The notes: generated by a model from the letters alone, not told the origin. DNA of 43,619 bases from Bacteroidota bacterium (GCA_947380175.1 CANCPZ010000003.1:1-43619), one strand, 5' to 3'. Counted from the first letter of the stretch, positions 9,975-18,860 are shown. Program-made: numbers and translations.

Positions 9975-12080
9975 ATGAAAACAAAATTATTTTTCTTATT
10001 TGCTTTTAGCAGCATAGTGCATGAAATTTCAGCACAAGTAGTCATTCCGAAAGCTATTCCATACTTAGAAACATTTGATGGACTAACATTAACAAATGGT
10101 GCCTCAAGTGCACCGCTCGATTTTATTCAATTAAAAGGGGCGACAGATACAATGCCTACCAGTATCAATATTAATAATTCACCATTTAACACAACTCCGT
10201 TTTCAACAAGCGCATGGGTTACTTCTGTAATTGGGAACGATACAGCAGCTGAGTCTTCGTCTTGGACTAATCCAACAAGCACTGTTGATAGATGGTTGAT
10301 AACACCAGCAATAAATGGCATTACAGCATCGACAATTTTAACATGGGAAGGTTTTGCATCCGACCCGAATTCTCGCGATGGATATGAAGTATGGATATCG
10401 GTTACAGCTGCTAATACATTATTACCAACAAATTTAGATTTTACAAATTTTACAAGTAATAAATTATACAGCCTTTCTGCAGAATCTTCAATTGGCTTTA
10501 CCCCTCATACAGTTTCTTTAGCTGCTTTTGCAAATCAAACCATACGTATTGGGTTCAGAAATAACTCGAACAATAAATTTCATTTATTTATAGATGATAT
10601 ACATATTTTTAACCCTGTTGCTAAGGACGGATCGGTTACTTCAATTAGTATGAATAAATACGTTTTAGCTGGAAGCCAACCGGTTACTGCCACATTTAAA
10701 AACTTAGGAGGAAAAGCGGTAATTACCGACTCATTATCTTATTCTGTTGATGGAGGCACTGCATTTTCACAAGTATTTAACCCCAACATTTCATACAAAG
10801 AAACTTACACCTCAACTTTTTCTTCACAAGCTTATTTAACTGTTGGTTTGCATACTATTAAAGTTTGGGTAAAAGGTATAAATGGAACAGGCCCAGATGC
10901 TAATAAAAGTAATGATACAGCTTCATTTCAGGTTACCACTTTATCTGTTAAACCTGCTAAAAAAGTATTAATCGAAGAATTTACATCAACCTCGTGCGGC
11001 TTTTGTCCAAAAAGTAATTTAACACTAAGCAATTTATCAAGTGCCGACACATCGATTATTGGCGTTGCATTGCATGTTAACGACAGTATGTCAACAGCAG
11101 AAAGTAATGAAGTGATTGGAAATTATTTACCGATAAATAACACCGGAATGATTGATAGAACTTTTAACATTGCTTCAGCGGAATATGCGATAACTGAATC
11201 TCAATGGGGAATAAATGCTACAACGCGAAAAGGCGATGTTGTTCCTGCAACGGTTTCTTTCTCGGCAATTAGTTATAATTCACTTAACAATCAAATAAGT
11301 GTAACTGTAAATGCCAACTTTGTTGGTACAGTAAAAGGCGAGTACGCTATTAACTGTTATGTTACCGAAAACAATGTGTATGGACCATTAAATGACAGCA
11401 GTGATAATGGTTGGAACCAACATAGTTTTTATTATCCCGATCCAACATCACCTTTTTATCAAAAAGGGTATATGCCTATAAGTGGCAATCAAAGCTTAGT
11501 ATACCTTAGACCTTTAGAATACAAACATAACTATGTACTTGATAAAATGTTGGGTGGCGCTTATGGTGATAATGCTGTAATTCCATTAACAGTAATCAAT
11601 GCAGCGCAATCGTTTTCAAAAACATTTACATATACACTACCAAGTGCAGTGGCTAGCTCATACAGATACAATCCTGATAATATTTATTTGGTTGGTATTG
11701 TTGAAGAATACAGTACGGCGTCAAACTCTGATAGAACTATTTTAAATTCTACTCAAAAAAAATTAACAACAAATCCTGAAATGGTTGGGCCTGTTTCTGT
11801 TGAAAGTGTTGAAAAATTTGAATTTGGAACTGTAGCTATTTACCCAAACCCAGCAAGCATTTCAACAAATATTAACATCAATTTAAATAAAATGTCAGGC
11901 ATTGCTGTTGCTATTTACAATACTGTTGGACAAGTTGTATTTTCAGAAAATTTGAATATTTTAAATGAAGGAGAACATTTATTTAATTTAAATACTAGTC
12001 TTTTTGCAAATGGTATTTACAACATTATTATAAAAACTAAAGATAGTTTTTTAACTAAAAAATTGGTAATTAATAAATAG
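9975..12080 (+). CDS. Secreted multidomain protein: adhesin-like region, Omp28/thioredoxin-like domain, T9SS type A sorting signal
   Basis: This 701-residue protein is predicted to be exported by Sec and then by the T9SS. It has an N-terminal signal peptide (cut near A20-Q21). A beta-rich region (about 25-215) resembles cleaved-adhesin/jelly-roll modules, with the short motif FHLFIDDIHIFN. An Ig-like CARDB-type segment follows (about 220-325). The Omp28-related domain opens with EEFTSTSCGFCPKS, placing a CxxC pair at C341/C344, as in thioredoxin-fold proteins. A type A sorting domain (about 615-701) has the IYPNP motif at 622-626 and ends GIYNIIIKTKDSFLTKKLVINK minus its usual variation. It faces away from the maeB-ruvA-sprA group and ends before a strong bidirectional terminator. 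The substrate or partner is unknown. Whether the CxxC is redox-active is inference. Confidence 0.85.
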   Translation: MKTKLFFLFAFSSIVHEISAQVVIPKAIPYLETFDGLTLTNGASSAPLDFIQLKGATDTMPTSININNSPFNTTPFSTSAWVTSVIGNDTAAESSSWTNPTSTVDRWLITPAINGITASTILTWEGFASDPNSRDGYEVWISVTAANTLLPTNLDFTNFTSNKLYSLSAESSIGFTPHTVSLAAFANQTIRIGFRNNSNNKFHLFIDDIHIFNPVAKDGSVTSISMNKYVLAGSQPVTATFKNLGGKAVITDSLSYSVDGGTAFSQVFNPNISYKETYTSTFSSQAYLTVGLHTIKVWVKGINGTGPDANKSNDTASFQVTTLSVKPAKKVLIEEFTSTSCGFCPKSNLTLSNLSSADTSIIGVALHVNDSMSTAESNEVIGNYLPINNTGMIDRTFNIASAEYAITESQWGINATTRKGDVVPATVSFSAISYNSLNNQISVTVNANFVGTVKGEYAINCYVTENNVYGPLNDSSDNGWNQHSFYYPDPTSPFYQKGYMPISGNQSLVYLRPLEYKHNYVLDKMLGGAYGDNAVIPLTVINAAQSFSKTFTYTLPSAVASSYRYNPDNIYLVGIVEEYSTASNSDRTILNSTQKKLTTNPEMVGPVSVESVEKFEFGTVAIYPNPASISTNININLNKMSGIAVAIYNTVGQVVFSENLNILNEGEHLFNLNTSLFANGIYNIIIKTKDSFLTKKLVINK

Positions 12081-12137
12081 GGGTGTAAATTAATTATCTA
12101 CTGCTTCATAGTATTTTCAAAGCATGTTGCAATCAAT

Positions 12138-12188
12138 CTAAAAATACAAAGCTCTAAAGAGAATATCTTTAGAGCTTTGTATTTTTAG
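12138..12188. terminator. Bidirectional terminator, 22-bp perfect hairpin
   Basis: The arms 12138-12159 and 12167-12188 are perfect reverse complements around a 7-base loop (AGAATAT). The stem core is G+C-containing (CAAAGCTCTAAAG) and its outer ends are A-rich on one side and T-rich on the other (CTAAAAATA and TATTTTTAG), so either strand yields a hairpin ending in a U-rich tail. It sits between the converging T9SS cargo gene (stop 12080) and rnc (stop 12224), as expected for a shared terminator. Confidence 0.9.
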
Positions 12189-12223
12189 AAATCGTTGGAA
12201 TGATTTTTTAAAAATTAAACTAA

Positions 12224-12949
12224 TCAAATCCCAAATACATTGCATGCTTGTTCGGCAACCATTTGCTCAGCTCGTTTTTTTGAAAAATGTTGTGCTTTGC
12301 CAATAATTTCTGTCTCTACTATTAAATGTAATAAATATTGTTTGTCAACCGATGATACTCCATTTTCAATAGTTTCAAAGCTAAATTCCTTTTTTTCTTT
12401 TTGAACCCATTCAATAAATTTACTTTTAAAATCTATTTCTTTAGTTTCTATTTCATCCATATCAATGTGGGTATTGATAATGCGTTTTAATAAATAATCC
12501 TGAACAAAATCAAATCCTTTATCTAAATATATAGCTCCGATTAACGCCTCATATGCATCACCATAAATGGAGTTTGGTACACTACCAAAACGATTGTTAT
12601 TCGATTCGATAAATGTTTTTAATCCTAATTTTAATGCAAGCTGATTATGCATATTGCGACTAACCATTTTAGAGCGAAGCTTCGTTAAAAATCCTTCATC
12701 TTTGAAAGGGAATTTTTTAAATAAATAATCGGCAACAATAGTTCCTATAACCGAGTCACCCAAAAATTCAAGGCGCTCATTGCTATCTTTTATTCCTTTT
12801 TGGATTTCTTGCGCTGCAGAACTATGGCGAAATGCGAGTTTATATAAATTTATGTTAGTAGGATAAAATCCAAGGACATTATGCAACGATTCGTGAAATT
12901 TTTTATCTGCTGAAAGGTGTACCCTTAAAGGTTTTAAGAAAAAAGACAA
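12224..12949 (-). CDS. rnc: Ribonuclease III
   Basis: RNase III cleaves double-stranded RNA in rRNA maturation and mRNA turnover. The 241 residues hold an N-terminal catalytic domain with the signature NERLEFLGDSV (E61, D65) and the second acidic pair in YGDAYEALIGA (D130, E133), then a double-stranded-RNA-binding domain (about 170-241) ending KKRAEQMVAEQA. The only start after the upstream in-frame stop is TTG at 12947-12949; the resulting N-terminus (KPLRVHLSADKKF) resembles other Bacteroidota RNase III proteins, so I keep it. It follows fabF by 111 bases, in the acpP-fabF-rnc order seen in many bacteria. It could be co-transcribed with fabF or have its own promoter; I see no clear -7 element in the gap. 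Confidence 0.95.
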   Translation of the reverse strand: MSFFLKPLRVHLSADKKFHESLHNVLGFYPTNINLYKLAFRHSSAAQEIQKGIKDSNERLEFLGDSVIGTIVADYLFKKFPFKDEGFLTKLRSKMVSRNMHNQLALKLGLKTFIESNNNRFGSVPNSIYGDAYEALIGAIYLDKGFDFVQDYLLKRIINTHIDMDEIETKEIDFKSKFIEWVQKEKKEFSFETIENGVSSVDKQYLLHLIVETEIIGKAQHFSKKRAEQMVAEQACNVFGI

Positions 12950-13060
12950 ATTAAGTAATTATTTGATTTGCTGATTATTAATTAGCTGATTTGCGAAATT
13001 TTTAATCTTTAAACCTACCAATTCATAAGTAAAATAACACATTGGTAAATTGGCAAATCA

Positions 13061-14317
13061 TTAAGGAATATATTTTTTTACAATAACAGAAGCATTGTGT
13101 CCACCAAAACCAAATGTATTGCTCAAAGCTGCACGCACAATACGTTTTTGTGGCTTATGGAATGTAAAATTTAATTTATTATCCAAAGTTGGATCGTCAT
13201 TAAAATGATTAATTGTAGGAGGGATAATGTCATTTTGTACTGCAAGGATACAAGCCATTGCCTCAATAGCACCAGCAGCACCAAGCAAATGACCTGTCAT
13301 GGATTTTGTTGAACTGATATTTAATTTATATGCGTGTTCAGCAAAAACACCAAGTATGGCTTTTGTTTCAGCAACATCTCCCAAAGGAGTAGATGTTCCA
13401 TGAACATTCACATAATCGATTTCATCGGCATTCATATCTGCATCTTTCAATGCATTACGCATTACATTCAATGCGCCTAATCCTTCTGGATGAGGAGCGG
13501 TAATATGATTTGCATCTGCAGTCATTCCACCACCTGCAACTTCAGCATAAATTTTTGCACCTCGTTTTATAGCATGGTCTAAATCTTCCAAAATAATACA
13601 ACCTGCTCCTTCACCTAAAACAAATCCATCACGATCCGCATCAAACGGACGAGATGCAGTTTCTGGAGAATCATTACGAGTAGAGAGTGCATGCATCGCA
13701 TTAAAACCACCAACACCCGCTTCGCAAACTGCAGCTTCAGAACCTCCAGCTACAATAATATCAGCCTTACCTAATCTAATATAAGTTAATGCATCAATTA
13801 AAGAATTGGTTCCAGAGGCACAAGCAGAAACGGTTGTAAAGTTTGGACCACGCATTCCAAAACGAATTGAGATATGACCTGAACAAATATCAGCTATCAT
13901 TTTAGGAATAAAGAAAGGATTAAAACGAGGCGTTCCGTCACCTTTGGAAAAATTAAAACACTCATCTTGAAATGTTTGTAATCCACCAATTCCAGAACCC
14001 CAAATAACACCTGCTCTATCCGGATCAAAGGCATTTTCGCCATCTAATCCAGCATCTTTCATTGCTTGAATAGATGAACATAAACCATATTGGGAAAATG
14101 GGTCAAGCTTGCGAGCTTCTTTACGATCTAAATAATCTTCTACATTAAACCCTTTTACTTCACAAGCAAATTGTGTTTTAAATTTAGAAGCGTCAAAACG
14201 AGTAATAGGCGCAGCTCCGCTAACACCGTTTAGAAGGGCATTCCAGTAATCTGAAACATTGTTTCCAAGTGGTGTAATAGCACCAAGTCCTGTAACTACT
14301 ACTCGTTTAAATTCCAT
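13061..14317 (-). CDS. fabF: 3-oxoacyl-[acyl-carrier-protein] synthase II (KAS II)
   Basis: It condenses malonyl-ACP with acyl-ACP in fatty-acid elongation. The 418 residues are the usual length. The Cys-His-His triad is intact: C166 in VSACASGTNS, H306 in NVHGTSTPLGD and H343 in KSMTGHLLGAAG. The C-terminal GFGGHNASVIV motif of the fold is also present. The ATG at 14315-14317 lies 19 bases after the acpP stop, so the two are almost certainly co-transcribed and the enzyme is encoded next to its carrier. No unusual features. Confidence 0.97.
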   Translation of the reverse strand: MEFKRVVVTGLGAITPLGNNVSDYWNALLNGVSGAAPITRFDASKFKTQFACEVKGFNVEDYLDRKEARKLDPFSQYGLCSSIQAMKDAGLDGENAFDPDRAGVIWGSGIGGLQTFQDECFNFSKGDGTPRFNPFFIPKMIADICSGHISIRFGMRGPNFTTVSACASGTNSLIDALTYIRLGKADIIVAGGSEAAVCEAGVGGFNAMHALSTRNDSPETASRPFDADRDGFVLGEGAGCIILEDLDHAIKRGAKIYAEVAGGGMTADANHITAPHPEGLGALNVMRNALKDADMNADEIDYVNVHGTSTPLGDVAETKAILGVFAEHAYKLNISSTKSMTGHLLGAAGAIEAMACILAVQNDIIPPTINHFNDDPTLDNKLNFTFHKPQKRIVRAALSNTFGFGGHNASVIVKKYIP

Positions 14318-14336
14318 AAAATAAATTATTTACGAA

Positions 14337-14573
14337 TTATTTAGCGTTTGCTTCAATATATGTAACTGCATCTCCAACCGTAGCGATTTTTTCTGCTTGG
14401 TCATCTGGAATAGCAATGTTAAATTCTTTTTCAAATTCCATGATTAATTCTACAGTATCTAAAGAATCTGCTCCTAAATCCTTGGTCAAGCTAGCTGTTG
14501 GTGTTACTTCTTTTTCGTCAACTCCTAATTTGTCTACGATAATAGCTTTTACTTTTGTTGCAATGTCTGACAT
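14337..14573 (-). CDS. acpP: Acyl carrier protein
   Basis: This is the small acidic carrier that holds growing acyl chains on a 4'-phosphopantetheine arm. The protein has 78 residues with the attachment motif [12 protein letters not shown]37 is the modified serine. It is strongly acidic with the four-helix ACP pattern ([16 protein letters not shown] before and [21 protein letters not shown] after). It is the first gene of acpP-fabF-(rnc) and has the best promoter seen in this window directly upstream. The pantothenate genes panC/panD, which feed the prosthetic group, lie about 6 kb away. Confidence 0.97.
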   Translation of the reverse strand: MSDIATKVKAIIVDKLGVDEKEVTPTASLTKDLGADSLDTVELIMEFEKEFNIAIPDDQAEKIATVGDAVTYIEANAK

Positions 14574-14604
14574 TATTTTAAATATTTTTGGGTTAATTTT
14601 GATG

Positions 14605-14633
14605 CAAAGATATAGTTATATGTATAAATACAA
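14605..14633 (-). promoter_or_regulatory. Bacteroidota-type promoter for acpP-fabF
   Basis: On the minus strand the -7 element is TATCTTTG (14605-14612), an exact match to TAnnTTTG. A TTG -33 box (14631-14633), preceded by a T-run, stands 18 bases upstream. The predicted transcript starts about 25 bases before the acpP ATG at 14573. Confidence 0.75.
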
Positions 14634-14775
14634 AAAAATATGCTAAAATTCATTACTCTTTAGCCAACATTTTATATATACAACTGAATTTCAGCAACTT
14701 AAAACAAATAAAACAATTGTTTATATCTATAAAATTATAATTAACGATTAGGAACTTAATTAAAGCTATTAAAAG

Positions 14776-14783
14776 TAATTTCG
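14776..14783 (+). promoter_or_regulatory. Possible -7 element for purN
   Basis: TAATTTCG differs from TAnnTTTG at one base and ends 8 bases before the purN ATG, so the transcript would be almost leaderless. I see no TTG at the right distance upstream. Confidence 0.3.
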
Positions 14784-14791
14784 CATCGATA

Positions 14792-15358
14792 ATGAAAAAA
14801 AACATCGCCATTTTTGCCTCAGGAGAAGGAACAAATGCTCAATCTATAATAGATTATTTTAAACAATCAACACTTGCTGATGTTAAATTGATAGTATCTA
14901 ATAATCCCAAAGCAAATGTGTTAAATCGTGCAAAACAGTTTGGTGTTGATACGTTTATCATTAATCGGAATTCGTTTTATGAAAGCGATTATGTAATTAA
15001 AAAATTAAAAAACAACAACATCGATTTAATTGTGTTGGCAGGTTTTTTATGGATGATTCCTGAAAATTTAGTGAACGCATTTCCTGATCAGGTTGTTAAT
15101 ATTCACCCTGCTTTATTGCCGAAATATGGAGGTAAGGGTATGTACGGAATGAATGTTCACAAGGCCGTAATCGAAAACAAAGAAAAGGAAAGTGGTGTTT
15201 CCATACATTATATAAACGAACATTATGACGAAGGAAAAATAATTTCGCAACACCGATGTCATATTTCAGAAAATGAAACACCAGAAACGTTAGCCGAAAA
15301 AATTCATCTTTTAGAACAAGCTTTTTTTGCAAAAACCATTGAAAAATTATTCTTGTAA
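14792..15358 (+). CDS. purN: Phosphoribosylglycinamide formyltransferase (GART, PurN type)
   Basis: It transfers a formyl group from 10-formyl-tetrahydrofolate to GAR, the third step of purine synthesis. The 188 residues match the PurN family. The N-terminal glycine loop reads FASGEGTNAQSI; the catalytic residues are N103 and H105 in VVNIHPALLPKYGG and D146 in EHYDEGKII. It is divergent from acpP, with a shared 218-bp intergenic region; purN beside acpP-fabF-rnc is a recurrent Bacteroidota arrangement. No other purine gene is nearby. Confidence 0.96.
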   Translation: MKKNIAIFASGEGTNAQSIIDYFKQSTLADVKLIVSNNPKANVLNRAKQFGVDTFIINRNSFYESDYVIKKLKNNNIDLIVLAGFLWMIPENLVNAFPDQVVNIHPALLPKYGGKGMYGMNVHKAVIENKEKESGVSIHYINEHYDEGKIISQHRCHISENETPETLAEKIHLLEQAFFAKTIEKLFL

Positions 15359-15462
15359 AAAACTTTACTAAAAAAATAGAGCGAGTAAGGTAAATTAATA
15401 TTATTAACGATTTAGCTCAAACACAAATTCGTAAATTCGTAAAAATTAGTAATCCACAAAAA

Positions 15463-16029
15463 ATGAATTTTAATTTTAGAGAAATTGCAACCATTAGCAT
15501 GATATTGTTTGCAGTAATAGATGTGATTGGGTCCTTACCGGTAATAATTGATTTACAAGGGAAGCATGGCAAAATAAAATCGGAAAAGGCCACGGTGGTT
15601 TCGGGTGTAATTATGATTGTATTTATGTTTATTGGCGAACAAATTTTAAACCTAATAGGTATTGATGTAAGTTCGTTTGCCATAGCAGGTTCGTTTATTA
15701 TTTTCTTTTTAGCACTTGAAATGATTTTAGGAATTAAATTTTATAAAGAAGAAACAGCATCAACAGCATCGGTTGTTCCTATTGCCTTTCCACTGATTGC
15801 GGGAACAGGAACATTAACTACACTTCTTTCGATTAGAGCCGAGTATAAAGTAGAAAATATTATTGTCGCCATTTTGGTAAACTTAGTTTTTGTATACATT
15901 GTTTTAAGAAACACCTATCGCTTAGAAAAAATTTTAGGTGTTGGCGGAATCAATATTTTACGAAAAGTATTTGGTGTTATTTTATTAGCCATTGCTGTGA
16001 AGTTGTTTAGGACGCATGCGGGAGTTTGA
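15463..16029 (+). CDS. MarC family integral membrane protein
   Basis: The 188 residues form about six hydrophobic segments, with the family pattern FAVIDVIGSLPVIIDL near the start, the ALEMILGIKFY helix in the middle and VVPIAFPLIAGTGTLTTLL after it. MarC (UPF0056) proteins sit in the inner membrane. Despite the name, a direct part in multidrug resistance was not upheld for E. coli MarC and their substrate is unknown. It lies 104 bases after purN and 85 before rnhA, all on the same strand. A short tandem repeat, AAATTCGT twice, sits 25-40 bases before the start; it contains a weak -7-like TAAATTCG. Confidence 0.88.
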   Translation: MNFNFREIATISMILFAVIDVIGSLPVIIDLQGKHGKIKSEKATVVSGVIMIVFMFIGEQILNLIGIDVSSFAIAGSFIIFFLALEMILGIKFYKEETASTASVVPIAFPLIAGTGTLTTLLSIRAEYKVENIIVAILVNLVFVYIVLRNTYRLEKILGVGGINILRKVFGVILLAIAVKLFRTHAGV

Positions 16030-16114
16030 CACCCTGATTATTGAAGTAGAGATGTACTAATTAAAATAACTACTTTTTCTTTTAAAAAATGATACAATTT
16101 TTCAATCCCTATAA

Positions 16115-16591
16115 ATGATTAAAATATATACAGACGGTGCATCTCGTGGAAACCCTGGCCCTGGGGGATTTGGAGTGGTGATGATTTATGGAGATTTGCG
16201 TAAAGAAATTTCGGAAGGTTTTCGTTTAACAACCAATAACCGAATGGAATTATTAAGCGTTATTGTTGCTTTGGAATCCTTAAAAAAAGAAGACACTACA
16301 GTTACTATTTATTCCGATTCGAAATATGTGGTTGATTCTGTTGAGTTAAAATGGGTTTTTGGCTGGGAGAAAAAACATTTTAAAGACAAAAAAAACCCCG
16401 ATTTATGGAAACGTTTTCTGGATATTTATAGAAAACAAAATGTAAAATTTGTTTGGGTAAAAGGGCACGCATCCAATAAAGAAAATAATCGCTGCGATGA
16501 ATTAGCTGTAGAAGCGGCTATGGGCAAAGGATTGAAAATTGACCATGGTTATGAAGATGAAAAGAAAAAAGAGAATTCTAAATTAATATAG
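16115..16591 (+). CDS. rnhA: Ribonuclease HI
   Basis: It degrades the RNA strand of RNA-DNA hybrids such as R-loops and primer remnants. The 158 residues contain all catalytic positions: D7 (IYTDGASRGNPG), E45 (NNRMELL), D68 (IYSDSKYVVDSV), and D128 (NRCDELAVEA), with H118 in WVKGHASN. The basic handle region of E. coli RNase HI is represented by GWEKKHFKDKKNPDLW. The final codons and the TAG stop (16589-16591) lie inside the hairpin at 16568-16601 that probably ends transcription from both sides. Confidence 0.96.
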   Translation: MIKIYTDGASRGNPGPGGFGVVMIYGDLRKEISEGFRLTTNNRMELLSVIVALESLKKEDTTVTIYSDSKYVVDSVELKWVFGWEKKHFKDKKNPDLWKRFLDIYRKQNVKFVWVKGHASNKENNRCDELAVEAAMGKGLKIDHGYEDEKKKENSKLI

Positions 16592-16601
16592 AATCCTCTT
16601 T
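16568..16601. terminator. Hairpin terminator for the panC...SDR operon, overlapping the rnhA 3' end
   Basis: Arms 16568-16580 and 16589-16601 are 13 bases each with an 8-base loop. The single imperfect pair is A-C on the plus strand but a G-U wobble in minus-strand RNA. On the minus strand the stem is followed directly by a T-run (the rc of GAAAAAA at 16564-16570), a classic intrinsic terminator after the SDR stop at 16622. On the plus strand it lacks a strong T-run. Confidence 0.75.
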
Positions 16602-16621
16602 CGATAAATTAAAATTGTTTT

Positions 16622-17410
16622 TTACAAACTTCCCGTCCTTCCGCCATCCACCGGAACATTAATTCCGGTAATGTAAGAAGCTGCTGGTGATGCTAAAAAA
16701 GCCACAGCATTAGCTATTTCGGAAGAATCAGCAAAACGACCTAATGGAATTTCTTTTTCCATTTCATTTTTAATTTCGTTTAATGATTCGCCTGTGTTAT
16801 TTGATTTATTTTCGATAATACTTTGTAAGCGACCAGTAAACGTAGCACCCGGAAGTACATTATTTACTGTTATTCCAAATGATGCCACTTCGTTTGCTAA
16901 TGTTTTACTCCAATTAGCAACAGCTGCACGAATGGTGTTAGATACACCTAAATTTTTTAGTGGTATTTTTACTGATGTACTGATAATATTGATAACACGG
17001 CCATATTTTTCTTTTTTCATTCCATCTAAAACAGCTTGTACCAAAATATGATTGCACACCAAATGATTATTGAAAGCTTGTAAAAACTCCTCTACCTTTG
17101 CATTCTGAATCAAGCCACTCGGCGGGCCGCCTGTGTTGTTTAACAATATATGAACAACACCATTCGCTGCAATAAAACTTTCTACTTTTTCTTTTAATTG
17201 ATTTGGTTGTTGAAAATCGGCACATAAAAAATTATGTTTTTGTCCTTTAGAAACATCTAAATCTTTTAATGCAGCTTTTAATGATTCTTCGTTACGTGCC
17301 ACTAAAACAACATTTGCTCCAAGTAGCGCAAGTTCAATAGCCGAAGCTTTTCCAATACCTTGTGTACTTCCGCATACAAGAGCCGTTTTTCCTGTTAAAT
17401 CTAAATTCAT
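16622..17410 (-). CDS. SDR-family oxidoreductase-like protein lacking the YxxxK catalytic pair
   Basis: The 262 residues make a Rossmann-fold short-chain dehydrogenase: the cofactor loop is CGSTQGIGKA (13-22), the NNTGGP segment stands in for NNAG (91-96), and the end is ITGINVPVDGGRTGSL, as in FabG-like proteins. The serines of IISTSV (S144, S146) are present. Where classical SDRs have YxxxK, this protein reads SNTIR (157-161), so tyrosine is replaced by serine and lysine by arginine. A subgroup of SDRs with SNTxR is known to me from FabG-like annotations, so this is probably a family trait, not decay. The substrate is unknown. It is the last gene of the panC operon, 35 bases after radA, and faces rnhA. 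Confidence 0.88.
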   Translation of the reverse strand: MNLDLTGKTALVCGSTQGIGKASAIELALLGANVVLVARNEESLKAALKDLDVSKGQKHNFLCADFQQPNQLKEKVESFIAANGVVHILLNNTGGPPSGLIQNAKVEEFLQAFNNHLVCNHILVQAVLDGMKKEKYGRVINIISTSVKIPLKNLGVSNTIRAAVANWSKTLANEVASFGITVNNVLPGATFTGRLQSIIENKSNNTGESLNEIKNEMEKEIPLGRFADSSEIANAVAFLASPAASYITGINVPVDGGRTGSL

Positions 17411-17445
17411 GTGGCAAAGATAAGAATAATGGTGAGGTCAAAAAA

Positions 17446-18819
17446 TTATCCGAACAACAAACTAAACACCTCTTCAATCTTACCAACCATGGTAATTTTG
17501 ATGTGATAATTTTTTAATTCTAATCCTTTTTTATTATATTTGGAAATAAAAATATGCTCGAAGCCTAATTTTTCTGCTTCTGAAATACGTTGATCAATTC
17601 GGTTTACAGGACGTATCTCACCACTCAAACCTACCTCGCCGGCAAAACAAACTTTTGGAGATATTGGCATATCTTCATTACTAGAAAGTACTGCACATAC
17701 CAAAGCTAAATCGATCCCCGGATCTTCTACTTTTATTCCACCAGCAATATTTAAAAACACATCTTTTACACCTAATCTAAACCCACAACGTTTTTCTAAA
17801 ACAGCTAATAACATTGCTAATCTACGCAAATCGAATCCTGTTGACGAACGCTGAGGGGTACCATAAGCAGCGCTACTTACCAAAGCCTGCGTTTCAATCA
17901 ACATAGGTCTTAAGCCCTCCATTGTTGCAGCAATAGCAACACCACTAACTAACTCTTCACGCGCTGTAATTAATATTTCAGAAGGATTACTTACTTCGCG
18001 TAAGCCACTACCTTGCATTTCATAAATTCCTAATTCGTTGGTGGATCCAAAACGATTTTTAGTTGTCCGCAATAATCGATATACATGATTTCTATCGCCT
18101 TCAAATTGCAAAACAGTATCCACCATGTGTTCTAAAACCTTTGGCCCTGCAAGGCTTCCGTCTTTTGTAATATGACCAATCAAAAAAACAGCTGTTCCAC
18201 TTTCTTTTGCATAACGCATTAACTCCGAAGTACATTCACGTATTTGTGAAACACTACCCGGAGACGATTCGATATGAGCGGAATGTAACGTTTGAATAGA
18301 ATCCACAATTAAAAAATTGGGTTCTAAAATTTCTATTTGTTTAAAAATATTTTGAGTAGCTGTTTCGGTAAGAATGTAACAATTCGGATTGTTTATTCCA
18401 ATACGTTCGGCACGCATGCGAATTTGTTGTTCGCTCTCTTCGCCTGACACATATAGTACTTTCAGGTTTTTCATATTGAGTGCAACCTGCAGCATCAAGG
18501 TTGATTTACCTATACCAGGTTCGCCACCAAATAAAATTAATGAACCAGGAACCAATCCACCACCAAGCACTCTAGATAGTTCTTCATCATAAATAGGAAT
18601 ACGGTATTGTTCTGATAAACTTATTTCATTTATCAATTGAGGTTTTGTAGCACGTTGTGTACTTGTATTTAAAATACCTGGAGTTTTCGCATCCTCTCCT
18701 TTTGAAACAATCTCTTCAACATATGTATTCCATTCGTTACAAGCGGGGCACTTGCCAATCCATTTGCCGGATTGAGCACCACAGCTCTGACAAAAATATG
18801 TTGTTTTAGTTTTGGCCAT
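17446..18819 (-). CDS. radA: DNA repair protein RadA (Sms)
   Basis: RadA is a RecA-related ATPase that helps process recombination intermediates by branch migration. From MAKTKTTYFCQSCG the protein has 457 residues. In order it has a four-cysteine zinc motif (C10, C13, C24, C27), Walker A GEPGIGKST (99-107), the RadA signature KNRFG (254-258) and a C-terminal Lon-like domain (GGIKVEDPGIDLALVCAVLSS). The frame opens nine codons earlier, at 18846, but family members start at MAKTKT, so the ATG at 18817-18819 is chosen. It lies 41 bases after rfaE2 in the same orientation. Confidence 0.96.
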   Translation of the reverse strand: MAKTKTTYFCQSCGAQSGKWIGKCPACNEWNTYVEEIVSKGEDAKTPGILNTSTQRATKPQLINEISLSEQYRIPIYDEELSRVLGGGLVPGSLILFGGEPGIGKSTLMLQVALNMKNLKVLYVSGEESEQQIRMRAERIGINNPNCYILTETATQNIFKQIEILEPNFLIVDSIQTLHSAHIESSPGSVSQIRECTSELMRYAKESGTAVFLIGHITKDGSLAGPKVLEHMVDTVLQFEGDRNHVYRLLRTTKNRFGSTNELGIYEMQGSGLREVSNPSEILITAREELVSGVAIAATMEGLRPMLIETQALVSSAAYGTPQRSSTGFDLRRLAMLLAVLEKRCGFRLGVKDVFLNIAGGIKVEDPGIDLALVCAVLSSNEDMPISPKVCFAGEVGLSGEIRPVNRIDQRISEAEKLGFEHIFISKYNKKGLELKNYHIKITMVGKIEEVFSLLFG

Positions 18820-18860
18820 TATTTTCAATTGGCAATTGTGCAACAATACATTACACTTTG

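Noticed and set aside
15096-15332. Minus-strand ORF inside purN
   Set aside because: It lies entirely within the well-supported purN coding sequence and has no recognisable protein pattern; it is a shadow frame.
18389-18592. Plus-strand ORF inside radA
   Set aside because: It is antisense to the RadA Walker A region and has no family resemblance.
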